From positions 1 through 6,803 of the forward strand of contig JAUIEM010000467.1 in assembly GCA_030428695.1 (NCBI GenBank): a DNA stretch of 6,803 nucleotides, in the 5' to 3' direction. This document shows, piece after piece, positions 1-6,396 of the stretch (its first letter is position 1; every line of letters starts with the position of its first letter). The notes beneath the pieces are model-generated. The model was given only the letters and a program-made list of their open reading frames with translations. It did not search any database and was not told where the DNA came from. The stretch comes from a bacterium. GTDB taxonomy: Bacteria; Planctomycetota; J058; JAJDCP01. Both the position numbers and the translations under genes were made by a program.

Positions 1-3000
1 ACCCGCGAGGAGCTCGCGCGCCGCCTGGGTGCTGCTCGCCGCGCCCTGATCGGGCCGAGCGGCCCGCTCGTCAAGCAGGGCATCCGGCGCGATCCCCTCG
101 GCCTCGGCGAGGAGGTGCTGCGCGGGTTGGCCCCCGGCGAGGACTCCGCGAAGATCGTCGCGGGCCGCCTGTTCAGCCCGCAGGGCCGCGACCTGTTGAT
201 GCTCGCGGTGCCCGGCTTCCCCGCCGCCGACCTCGACCGCGGCCGGCCCCTGCTCGCCGCCGCGGAGTCCGCCCGCGCCGCGGTCGAGGCGCGCTTCGGG
301 CCGGGCATCGCGATCCACTACGCCGGCGGCCACATCGCCCACGCGGACAACGCCCGCACCATCCGCGCGGATATCGAGCGCAGCCTGCTCGGGGTGTCGG
401 TCGCCCTGCTCGTGCTCGGGCTGCTGTTCTTCCGTCGCCGCCGCGCGCTCTTCCTGTTGTTCCTGCCCGCCGCCTTCGGCAGCGCCTTCTCGCTGTGGCT
501 GTGCGGGCTCTTCTACGAGGAGCTGTCGAGCATCGCGATCGGCTGCGGCTCGGCGCTGATCGGCATCGCGGTCGACTACGGCATCCACGTCCTGTTCCAC
601 CGCGAAGGCGGCGCCTCGCTCCGCGACCTGCGTGCCCCGCTCGCCCTCGGCGCGGCGACGACCTGCGCGGGGCTGCTGTGCCTGGCGCTGTCGCCGATCC
701 CCGGCCAGCAGCAGATGGGCCTGTTCGCGGCCTGCGGCGTGATCGCCGCGGCGGGCTTCGCCTGGTTCCTGCTGCCGCGCCTGGCCGGCCCGGCGGAGGA
801 GCTGGAACCCGGCCTCGGCGCCCGGCTCTGCGCCCGGGTGCTGGCCTGGCGGCGGCGCTCCGGAAAGCTGCTCGGCCTCGCCCTCGTCTGCCTGCTCGGC
901 CTGGCCGGCTGGGGCTGGACGCGCCTGCGCCTCGAGGGGGATGTGACGAAGCTCAGCCACCTCGGCCCGCGCAACGCCGCCGACAACGCGCACCTGCTCG
1001 GGGTCTGGGGCAGCTTCGCGAGCAGCTCGGCGGTCGTCGGGGGCGACAGCCTCGAGGCGGCCCTGCGCGCCTCCGAGACGCTCGCCGTCGCGCTCGAGGA
1101 GCTCGCCGCCGAGGGCCGCCTCGGGAACGTCCGCGACCTCCACCGGGTGCTGCCCTCCCGGGCCCGGCAACGGGCCGCCTGGAAGAGCTTCGCGGAGTTC
1201 TGGGAGGCCGGCCCCGGCGTCCGCATCCTCGCCGACCTGCGCGCCGAGGCCTCCGCCGCAGGCTTCTCGGAGCGCGCCTTCGCGCCCTTCTTCGAGGCCC
1301 TGCGGACCGCGCCGCCCGAAGTCTCCCCCGACGACTTCGCGGGCAGCATCTTCGCGACCCTGCTCGAGCAGCACCTGACCACGGTCGACGGCCGGTGGCA
1401 CGTGCTGAGCAGCTTCCAGGCCCGCGACCGCGCCCGCCTGCCCGCCCTGCGCGAACGCCTGCGGGCGGCGGTGCCGGAGGTGTTGGTCGTCGACAAGCGC
1501 GCCTTCGTCGAGGCGACGACCGCGCTGGTGCAGCGCTGGCTGTTCGTCCTCGCGGGCTACGCCTGCCTGGCGGTCGGCCTGTGCCTGTGGCTCGCCCACC
1601 GGCGCCTCGAGCTCGTGCTGCTGACCCTGCTGCCGGTGCTGCTCAGCGGGGCGATCGGCCTCGGCCTGCTCGGGGCCGTCGGGGTGCCCCTCAACCTGAT
1701 GGGCTGCCTGTTCGTCGTGTTCGTGTTCGGGGTCGGGGTCGACTTCGCGGTCTTCCTGGTCGGCGCCGAGCTGGTGCGCTACCGCGGCGGCGAGGCGAGC
1801 GGCCGGACCTGGGGCTCGGTGTGCTTCTGCGCCCTCACCACCCTGTGCGGCTTCGCCGGACTGGCGCTCGCGCGGCATCCCGCCCTGTTCAACATCGGCC
1901 TGACCGGCTTCTTCGGCATCGCCGCCAGCCTGCTCACTGCCCTCTGGATCGTGCCCGGGCTCGGCGGCTTCCTCCTGCCCCGGCCGAGCCGCGGCGCCCC
2001 CGCCCTGGTCAACCTGCTCAACGCGCTGCCCTGCTACCTGTGGCTCGCCGGGGTGATGCTCGCCTGGGCGCTGCTCGTGCGGCCGGCGACCTTCCTGTTC
2101 CGCTACGCCCCCGCCCGGCGCCGCGCCCTGTGCCGGCGCTACAGCGCGGCGGCGGTGCGCTGGATGGTGCGCCTGTACCCGCTGCGCAACGTCGTCCAGA
2201 CCCAGGGGCTCGACCCCGAGAGCTTCCGCGCGCCCGCGGTGATCGCCTGCAACCACCAGTCGATGTTCGACGTGATGCTGGTGCAGATCCTGCCCGCGCC
2301 CCTCGTCCAGGTCGTCAAGCGCTGGGTCTGGGGGCTGCCGCTGATGGGGCGGATGGTCCGGGACGCCGGGGGCATCCTGCTCGAGCCGGAGGGGGCGGAG
2401 GAATTCCTCGCCGCGGGCACAGCGACCCTGGAGGAGGGCGTGTCGGTGCTGGTCTTCCCCGAAGGCACGCGCTCCCTGGACGGGCGCCTACGCCGCTTCC
2501 GCAAAGGAGCCTTCGAGCTCGCCCTGCGCACCGGCGCCGACGTCCTGCCCGTGCTCGTCGTCAACACGATCTCCGGCATCCCTCGCGACAGCTTCTGGAC
2601 CGGCCAGCTGAGCTGCGGGCTGGTCAGCCTCCCCCGCATCCCCGCCGCCGCCTTCGCCGAAGCCGGCGCCAAGGCCTTCGCCGACGAGACGCGCGCCCGC
2701 CTGCTCGCCGCCGAGCCCGCCGCCTGGCGCGCGATCATGGAGGCCGGCGGCCTGGTCGAGGCCCTGCGCGTGCGCTACCGCTACCGGGGCTCCCTGAGCC
2801 GCGGCTGGCGGCAGCGTCTGCGGGCGCTCGCCCCGGAGCAGCTCGACGCCGCCCTCGCCGACGACGGGCGCGTCCTGCAGCTCGGCCTCGCCGACGGCCT
2901 CTTGCCCGCCGCCCTCGCCCTGTACGCCCTCGCGCGCCGGGTGCGGATCGTGCCGGGTCCGGACGGGCCGGAGGAAGCGAACGTGCGCGCCGCCCTATTC

Positions 3001-3234
3001 GGCCTGCGCGGGCTCTCCTGGGCGGAGGAGCCGGGGGCGGATGACGCGGAGCTGCTGATCCTGCGCGCCCCCGGGCCGTGGCGGGCGTGGCTCGCCGCGG
3101 CCGCGCTGCCGCCGACGGTCTGGCTGTTCCCCGCCTGTGCGGAGCTCGCGGACGTCCTGACCGGGAAGGGTCTGACAGAGGCCGCGCCGATCGGCCCGGC
3201 GCGGATTTTCCTCGCGCCCGGTCCACCGGCGTGA
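1..3234 (+). CDS. MMPL/RND exporter fused to PlsC-type acyltransferase and a degenerate methyltransferase-like tail (5' partial)
   Basis: The frame is open to the left edge, so the start is outside the window; 1077 codons are visible, numbered here from base 1. Codons about 129-260 form five membrane segments (TM2-TM6 of an RND half) with the proton-relay-type motif GIAVDYGIH (188-196, D192). A seventh lies at about 290-306, then a periplasmic loop to about 511. TM8-TM12 (about 512-655) carry GVGVDF (577-582, D581). An extra hydrophobic segment at about 677-695 leads into a PlsC domain with NHQSMFD (751-757; HX4D is H752/D757) and FPEGTR (819-824). From about 921 there is a YRYRG linker, then VLQLGLADG (958-966) where a SAM methyltransferase would have its glycine-rich motif I. 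Known exporter/acyltransferase/methyltransferase fusions belong to aryl-polyene or flexirubin-type clusters. I infer an inner-membrane protein that acylates and exports a lipid or polyene product. From TM2 spacing, perhaps 100-150 N-terminal residues are missing. The exporter and acyltransferase calls are firm; the methyltransferase-like tail is weaker. Confidence 0.92.
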   Translation, partial: TREELARRLGAARRALIGPSGPLVKQGIRRDPLGLGEEVLRGLAPGEDSAKIVAGRLFSPQGRDLLMLAVPGFPAADLDRGRPLLAAAESARAAVEARFGPGIAIHYAGGHIAHADNARTIRADIERSLLGVSVALLVLGLLFFRRRRALFLLFLPAAFGSAFSLWLCGLFYEELSSIAIGCGSALIGIAVDYGIHVLFHREGGASLRDLRAPLALGAATTCAGLLCLALSPIPGQQQMGLFAACGVIAAAGFAWFLLPRLAGPAEELEPGLGARLCARVLAWRRRSGKLLGLALVCLLGLAGWGWTRLRLEGDVTKLSHLGPRNAADNAHLLGVWGSFASSSAVVGGDSLEAALRASETLAVALEELAAEGRLGNVRDLHRVLPSRARQRAAWKSFAEFWEAGPGVRILADLRAEASAAGFSERAFAPFFEALRTAPPEVSPDDFAGSIFATLLEQHLTTVDGRWHVLSSFQARDRARLPALRERLRAAVPEVLVVDKRAFVEATTALVQRWLFVLAGYACLAVGLCLWLAHRRLELVLLTLLPVLLSGAIGLGLLGAVGVPLNLMGCLFVVFVFGVGVDFAVFLVGAELVRYRGGEASGRTWGSVCFCALTTLCGFAGLALARHPALFNIGLTGFFGIAASLLTALWIVPGLGGFLLPRPSRGAPALVNLLNALPCYLWLAGVMLAWALLVRPATFLFRYAPARRRALCRRYSAAAVRWMVRLYPLRNVVQTQGLDPESFRAPAVIACNHQSMFDVMLVQILPAPLVQVVKRWVWGLPLMGRMVRDAGGILLEPEGAEEFLAAGTATLEEGVSVLVFPEGTRSLDGRLRRFRKGAFELALRTGADVLPVLVVNTISGIPRDSFWTGQLSCGLVSLPRIPAAAFAEAGAKAFADETRARLLAAEPAAWRAIMEAGGLVEALRVRYRYRGSLSRGWRQRLRALAPEQLDAALADDGRVLQLGLADGLLPAALALYALARRVRIVPGPDGPEEANVRAALFGLRGLSWAEEPGADDAELLILRAPGPWRAWLAAAALPPTVWLFPACAELADVLTGKGLTEAAPIGPARIFLAPGPPA

Positions 3235-3331
3235 CACGATGGCCGCAGGGCGACCGCCGCGCGGGCGCCCCGCGGGAGTGGCCCCGGCTTTGCAGCGCGA
3301 GCGGCCGGGTGCAGCGGGGTCATCGACGAAT

Positions 3332-3335
3332 GGAG
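3332..3335 (+). promoter_or_regulatory. Ribosome binding site of the RTX lipoprotein gene
   Basis: GGAG lies six bases before the ATG at 3342. The in-frame ATG at 3330 overlaps this site and has no good Shine-Dalgarno of its own. Starting at 3342 also puts the signal peptide at the exact N-terminus, so 3342 is the preferred start. Confidence 0.7.
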
Positions 3336-3341
3336 AACACC

Positions 3342-4262
3342 ATGCGACACCAACTCGGAGCCTTCGTCCTGTGCGCGCTGCTCGCGCTGCTCGGCTGTGA
3401 CGGGAGCGGCACCAGCGCGTCGCTGACCATCTTCGGCAGCAATGGCTCGGACGTGCTGATCGGCAGCAGCGGCGACGACCACCTGCGCGGCTTCGGCGGC
3501 AACGACTTCCTCGACGGCAACTCCGGGGACGACCTGCTCGACGGCGGCACCGGCGCCGACGACCTCGACGGCAGCACCGGCATCGACACCGCGACCTACA
3601 CCAACTCGGTGTTCGCCGTCGAGGTCGACCTGACCCGCACCTTCCAGCGCTTCGGTGAGGCCCAGGGCGACAGCCTCGACAAGATCGAGAACGTCACCGG
3701 CAGCAGCGGCGGCGACGTGTTGCGCGGCGACGCCCTGCCGAACCGCCTGATCGGCGGCGGGGGCGACGACGAGCTGACCGGCCGCGACGGCGACGACGAC
3801 CTCGACGGCGGGCCGGGCAACGACTTCCTCAGCGGTGGCCAGGGCCAGGACCTGTGCCGGGGCGGCTCCGACAACGACAACCTGAGCTTCGGCGCCGACG
3901 ACATCCTCCTCGACGGCGGCTCCGGCGACGACACCCTGCTGATCCAGGGCGACCTCGACCTCGGCACCGCGGCCTCGATCATCCGCGACATGGAGGTGCT
4001 CAACCTCCAGGACTCGAGCGCGAACGACCTGACCCTCGACCCCGACGACGTCGAGGACGTCAGCGACAGCCGCGCGACCGTGCGCGTCTTCGGCGACGCG
4101 GGCACGGACGGGGTCGGCGCGGCCTCGGGCGCCGGCACCTGGACCTTCACGGGCACGGTGTCGATCAACGGCGAGACCTACCAGGAGTACACCGCGACCG
4201 CGACCTCCGGCACCACCGTCACCCTGCAGGTGCTCGCGACCCTGCTCGACCTCGGGCGGTAG
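3342..4262 (+). CDS. Lipoprotein with RTX-type calcium-binding nonapeptide repeats
   Basis: A 306-residue protein. Residues 1-18 are a short Sec signal (MRH, then a hydrophobic run) ending in a lipobox LLGC, so C19 would be lipidated by signal peptidase II. D20 follows; Asp at this place retains lipoproteins in the inner membrane in E. coli, but the rule may not hold here. Residues 32-82 and 120-203 are blocks of GGxGxDxLx repeats such as GGTGADDLD and GGPGNDFLS, which in this family fold as calcium-binding beta-rolls. They are joined by a DTATYTNS...IENVTGS linker (82-122) typical of large RTX proteins. Residues 205-306 hold a C-terminal module (MEVLNLQ, LTLDPDDV, VRVFGDAGTD, NGETYQEYTA) of the kind found at ends of big RTX or adhesin proteins. 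There is no recognisable enzyme domain, and no type I secretion genes are in the window. It follows the exporter gene by 107 bases in the same direction, so they may be co-transcribed, but I see no functional link. A calcium-dependent envelope or surface structural role is inference. Confidence 0.88.
   Translation: MRHQLGAFVLCALLALLGCDGSGTSASLTIFGSNGSDVLIGSSGDDHLRGFGGNDFLDGNSGDDLLDGGTGADDLDGSTGIDTATYTNSVFAVEVDLTRTFQRFGEAQGDSLDKIENVTGSSGGDVLRGDALPNRLIGGGGDDELTGRDGDDDLDGGPGNDFLSGGQGQDLCRGGSDNDNLSFGADDILLDGGSGDDTLLIQGDLDLGTAASIIRDMEVLNLQDSSANDLTLDPDDVEDVSDSRATVRVFGDAGTDGVGAASGAGTWTFTGTVSINGETYQEYTATATSGTTVTLQVLATLLDLGR
3435..3587 (+). repeat. RTX nonapeptide repeat block 1
   Basis: About six consecutive nine-residue units (lipoprotein residues 32-82): GSNGSDVLI, GSSGDDHLR, GFGGNDFLD, GNSGDDLLD, GGTGADDLD, and a last unit beginning GSTGIDTAT. 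The DNA is a 27-base quasi-repeat rich in GGC and GAC codons, conserved in protein more than in base sequence. Aspartates at unit positions 6 and 7 and the paired glycines fit calcium-bound turns. Confidence 0.85.
3699..3950 (+). repeat. RTX nonapeptide repeat block 2
   Basis: Lipoprotein residues 120-203. Units include GSSGGDVLR, GGGGDDELT, GRDGDDDLD, GGPGNDFLS, GGQGQDLCR and GGSGDDTLL. The array is less regular than block 1: one unit is expanded (GDALPNRLI region) and one is eroded (GGSDNDNLSF then GADDILLD). A cysteine at residue 172 sits inside a repeat, which is unusual for RTX arrays. Confidence 0.82.
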
Positions 4263-4290
4263 GGCAGGCCAGGCCTCAGCCCCGCATCCA

Positions 4291-5076
4291 TCAGATCCCG
4301 AAGAAGCCCCGCGCGGTGCGGGTGGTCGCCGCGGCCAGCGCGTCCGGCTCCATCCCCCGGCAGGTCGCGACCGCGCGCAGGATGTGCGGCAGGAAGCGCG
4401 GCTCGTTGCGTCGCGGCTTCGGACGCAGGTCGCGCGGCGTCAGGTAGGGCGCGTCGGTCTCGAGCATCAGCCGCTCGAGGGGGATCAGGGGAACCAGCTC
4501 GCGCAGGTGCAGGCCGCGCCGCTCATCGCAGATCCAGCCGGTGATGCCGACGTGCAGGTCGAGGGCGAGGTAGCGCTCGAGCTCAGCGCGCGTGCCGGTG
4601 AAGCAGTGGATCACCGCCGCCGGCAGCCGCTCGCGGTGTGGCTCGAGCAGGGCGCAGAAGCGCTCGTGGGCATCGCGCTCGTGCAGGAACAGCGGCAGGC
4701 CGAGCTCGCAGGCGAGCTCGATCTGCGCCTCGAACCAGCGGTCCTGCACCGGCCGCGGGGAGAAGTCACGGTTGTAGTCGAGGCCGCACTCGCCGACCGC
4801 GACCACCTCCGGCGCCGCGGCGAGGGCGCGCAGATGGGCGATGGTGTCCGGGCCGCAGCTCTTGGCGTCGTGGGGATGCACCCCGGCGGTCGCGTACAGC
4901 ACCCCCGGCCGGGCGCGGGCGAGCTCGAGGGCGAGGTCGCTCTCGGCCTCGCTGGTGCCGGTCAGGACCATCGCCTCGACGCCCGCGGCGAGGGCGGCGT
5001 CTACGACGGCGTCGCGGTCTTTGGCGAAGCGCTTGTTTCCGAGGTTGAGGCCGATGTCGATCAGGCCCGCAGGCAC
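4291..5076 (-). CDS. tatD: TatD family metal-dependent DNase
   Basis: A 261-residue TIM-barrel hydrolase close to the usual family length of about 260. It resembles E. coli TatD itself rather than YcfH/YjjV: the N-terminus is DIGLNL (7-12), not the HxH form, and further conserved blocks are GVHPHD (65-70), [12 protein letters not shown] (95-106), HCFTGTR (157-163), [12 protein letters not shown] (177-188) and ETDAPYL (206-212). Expected metal ligands E96, H132, H157 and D208 are all present. Characterised TatD proteins are Mg-dependent 3'-5' exonucleases acting on single-stranded DNA and RNA, linked to DNA repair and nucleic-acid turnover in the cytoplasm. Despite the name, they are not needed for Tat export. 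The start is GTG at 5076, one base after the stop of the zinc-ribbon gene, with an AGGGG site seven bases upstream. It is the last gene of its unit and converges on the RTX lipoprotein gene. Confidence 0.95.
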   Translation of the reverse strand: MPAGLIDIGLNLGNKRFAKDRDAVVDAALAAGVEAMVLTGTSEAESDLALELARARPGVLYATAGVHPHDAKSCGPDTIAHLRALAAAPEVVAVGECGLDYNRDFSPRPVQDRWFEAQIELACELGLPLFLHERDAHERFCALLEPHRERLPAAVIHCFTGTRAELERYLALDLHVGITGWICDERRGLHLRELVPLIPLERLMLETDAPYLTPRDLRPKPRRNEPRFLPHILRAVATCRGMEPDALAAATTRTARGFFGI

Positions 5077-5077
5077 G

Positions 5078-5329
5078 CTAGAGCCCCTGGATCTTCTTGC
5101 CGGTGCGCAGGTCGAGGCCGCAGCCGACGCAGAACACGTCGTCGTTCCCCATCGACCGCCCGCAGTCGGGGCAGGTCTTGCCGGCGGCGGCGGCCATACG
5201 GCCGCTCGAGCGCTCGCCGGGCACGCGGATGACGCCCTTGCACTTCGGGCACTTGGCCTTCTTGCCCGCGAACTTGTCCGGGACCTTCAGGTTCTTCCCG
5301 CAGGAATCGCAAGTGACCGCAATCGACAT
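5078..5329 (-). CDS. Small double zinc-ribbon protein
   Basis: An 83-residue protein. Ribbon 1 is CDSC (7-10) and CPKC (27-30), with the [11 protein letters not shown] and VIRVP context of zinc ribbons that look like transcription-factor or MJ0042-type knuckles. A short basic, alanine-rich linker (38-52) follows. Ribbon 2 is CPDC (53-56) and CVGC (67-70), ending [10 protein letters not shown]. Eight cysteines in four CxxC pairs should bind two zinc ions. There is no membrane segment or signal peptide, so it is probably cytoplasmic. Similar two-ribbon modules are often attached to membrane or regulatory domains in Planctomycetota and relatives; here the protein is only the ribbons. The start is ATG at 5329, six bases after GAGG. 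A GTG four codons upstream overlaps that site and is less likely. It is one base upstream of tatD, so the two are very probably translated from one message. The molecular function is unknown; nucleic-acid or protein binding is inference. Confidence 0.85.
   Translation of the reverse strand: MSIAVTCDSCGKNLKVPDKFAGKKAKCPKCKGVIRVPGERSSGRMAAAAGKTCPDCGRSMGNDDVFCVGCGLDLRTGKKIQGL
5084..5088 (-). promoter_or_regulatory. Ribosome binding site of tatD
   Basis: On the minus strand AGGGG lies seven bases before the GTG at 5076. It sits inside the last codons of the zinc-ribbon gene, whose TAG stop (5078-5080) falls between this site and the start. This supports the GTG start and suggests translational coupling. 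Confidence 0.65.
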
Positions 5330-5335
5330 CGGAAT

Positions 5336-5339
5336 CCTC
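5336..5339 (-). promoter_or_regulatory. Ribosome binding site of the zinc-ribbon gene
   Basis: On the minus strand GAGG lies six bases before the ATG at 5329. It overlaps the alternative in-frame GTG (5339-5341), so the ATG is preferred and the protein is 83, not 87, residues long. Confidence 0.65.
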
Positions 5340-5360
5340 ACTGTGGAGCTGATCGCTCAG

Positions 5361-5389
5361 ACTGTACCGCGCCGGGCGCGCCGTTGCAA
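5361..5389 (-). promoter_or_regulatory. Candidate sigma-70-type promoter for the zinc-ribbon/tatD pair
   Basis: On the minus strand TTGCAA (5384-5389) and TACAGT (5361-5366) are separated by exactly 17 bases. Each matches the consensus -35 and -10 hexamer at four of six positions. They lie just after the oppF stop, and a transcript starting about seven bases downstream of the -10 would have a leader of about 25 bases including the GAGG site. The spacer holds a perfect inverted repeat (CGCGCC-C-GGCGCG, 5368-5380), which could be an operator or simply GC-rich chance. No T-run follows, so it is a poor terminator for oppF. The promoter is predicted from pattern only. Confidence 0.4.
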
Positions 5390-5397
5390 AGCCTGGG

Positions 5398-6396
5398 TTA
5401 GCTGGCCGCCGCGGCCTCTTCTTCCTCGAGCACCTTGTCGATGTGGTGACAGGCCGCGTAGTGGTTCTTGCCGCGCTCCTTCAAGAGCGGCGTCTCGACG
5501 GAGCACAGCTCGGTCGCGTACGGACAGCGCGGGTGGAAGGAGCAGCCGCTCGGCGGGTTGATCGGGCTCGGCACATCCCCTTCGAGCACCGGCCGCTCGC
5601 GCCGCTGCGACGGCATCTCGATCGGGATCGCCGCCATCAGCGCGCGGGTGTAGGGGTGCTGGGGGCTCTCGTACATGTCGACCTTGTCGCCGATCTCGAC
5701 GATCTTGCCGAGGTACATCACCGCCACCCGGTCGCTGATGTGGCGGACGACGCTGAGGTCGTGGGCGATGAACAGGTAGCTGAGGTCGAAGTCTTCGCGC
5801 AGCCGGGCGAGCAGGTTGATCACCTGGGCCTGGATCGACACGTCGAGGGCGCTGACCGCCTCGTCGCAGACGATGAAGTCCGGGTTGAGCGCGAGGGCGC
5901 GGGCGATGCCGATGCGCTGGCGCTGGCCGCCGGAGAACTCGTGGGGATAGCGGTTGATGTGGTTCGGGTTCAGGCCGCAGGTGTCGAGCAGCTCCTGGAT
6001 CTTCTTCTTGCGCTCGTTGCGCGTGTAGATCTGGTGGACGTGCAGCCCCTCGCCGATGATCGCCCCGACCGTCATGCGCGGGTTCAGGCTGGCGTAGGGG
6101 TCCTGGAAGATGATCTGGATGTTCTTGCGCAGGGCCCGCAGCTCGCCGGAGCCCATGTGGAAGATGTCCTTGCCCTTGAACAGGGCCCGCCCGGCGGTCG
6201 GATCGAGCAGCCGCAGGATCGTGCGGCCGACGGTGGTCTTCCCGCAGCCGGACTCACCGACGAGGCCGAGGGTCTCGCGCGGCTGGATGTCGAAGCTGAC
6301 GTCGTCGACCGCCTTGACCTGGGCGACGACCCGCGAGAGCAGCCCCTTGCGGATCGGGAAGTACTTCTTGAGATTCTGGACGCTGAGCAGGCTCAT
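5398..6396 (-). CDS. oppF: Oligopeptide/dipeptide ABC transporter ATP-binding protein, OppF/DppF type
   Basis: A 332-residue ATPase, normal length for OppF/DppF. It pairs with OppD on the cytoplasmic face of an importer and powers uptake of peptides delivered by a binding protein. Visible motifs are Walker A GESGCGKT (47-54, K53), Q-loop [10 protein letters not shown] (Q98), signature FSGGQRQR (154-161), Walker B IVCDE (E179) followed by [11 protein letters not shown], and switch histidine H212 in IAHDLS. The C-terminal oligopeptide-transporter extension has four cysteines (C285, C291, C298, C316) in a GCxxxxxCxxxxxxC...C pattern shared with OppD; in a mycobacterial Opp importer the equivalent region of OppD holds a 4Fe-4S cluster. 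The ATG at 6396 overlaps the oppD stop as ATGA, with GGAG eight bases upstream, so the two are translationally coupled. A longer in-frame start at 6477 would lie inside oppD and is not needed. The tail ends in a run of Glu and Ala. Opp versus Dpp (or nickel and other substrates) cannot be told from the ATPase alone. Confidence 0.93.
   Translation of the reverse strand: MSLLSVQNLKKYFPIRKGLLSRVVAQVKAVDDVSFDIQPRETLGLVGESGCGKTTVGRTILRLLDPTAGRALFKGKDIFHMGSGELRALRKNIQIIFQDPYASLNPRMTVGAIIGEGLHVHQIYTRNERKKKIQELLDTCGLNPNHINRYPHEFSGGQRQRIGIARALALNPDFIVCDEAVSALDVSIQAQVINLLARLREDFDLSYLFIAHDLSVVRHISDRVAVMYLGKIVEIGDKVDMYESPQHPYTRALMAAIPIEMPSQRRERPVLEGDVPSPINPPSGCSFHPRCPYATELCSVETPLLKERGKNHYAACHHIDKVLEEEEAAAAS

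Noticed and set aside
115..117. GTG at 115 as the start of the exporter gene
   Set aside because: The reading frame is open and protein-like upstream to the left edge, and a start here would remove TM1 and most of the first periplasmic domain of an RND protein.
495..3044. An 849-codon plus-strand frame overlapping the exporter gene
   Set aside because: Its product is almost only Arg, Pro, Ala and Gly, as expected from an out-of-frame read of GC-rich DNA; the overlapping frame has clear RND and PlsC motifs.
3260..3274. Hairpin CGCGGG-CGC-CCCGCG between the exporter gene and the lipoprotein gene, considered as a terminator
   Set aside because: Six paired bases with no T-run after it; such hairpins arise by chance in DNA this GC-rich. 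I also saw no convincing promoter in this 107-base gap.
3078..3341. N-terminal extension of the RTX lipoprotein frame back into the exporter gene
   Set aside because: The extension would bury the signal peptide 88 residues in and overlap the exporter tail; the ATG at 3342 has a good Shine-Dalgarno and an immediate signal sequence.
3435..3950. Tandem repeats considered as a non-coding or CRISPR-like array
   Set aside because: The 27-base period is in frame and conserved at protein level as RTX nonapeptides, with no constant repeat and variable spacer pattern.
4384..5232. Plus-strand frames opposite tatD and the zinc-ribbon gene
   Set aside because: No recognisable motif, and the opposite strand encodes two convincing proteins with ribosome sites.
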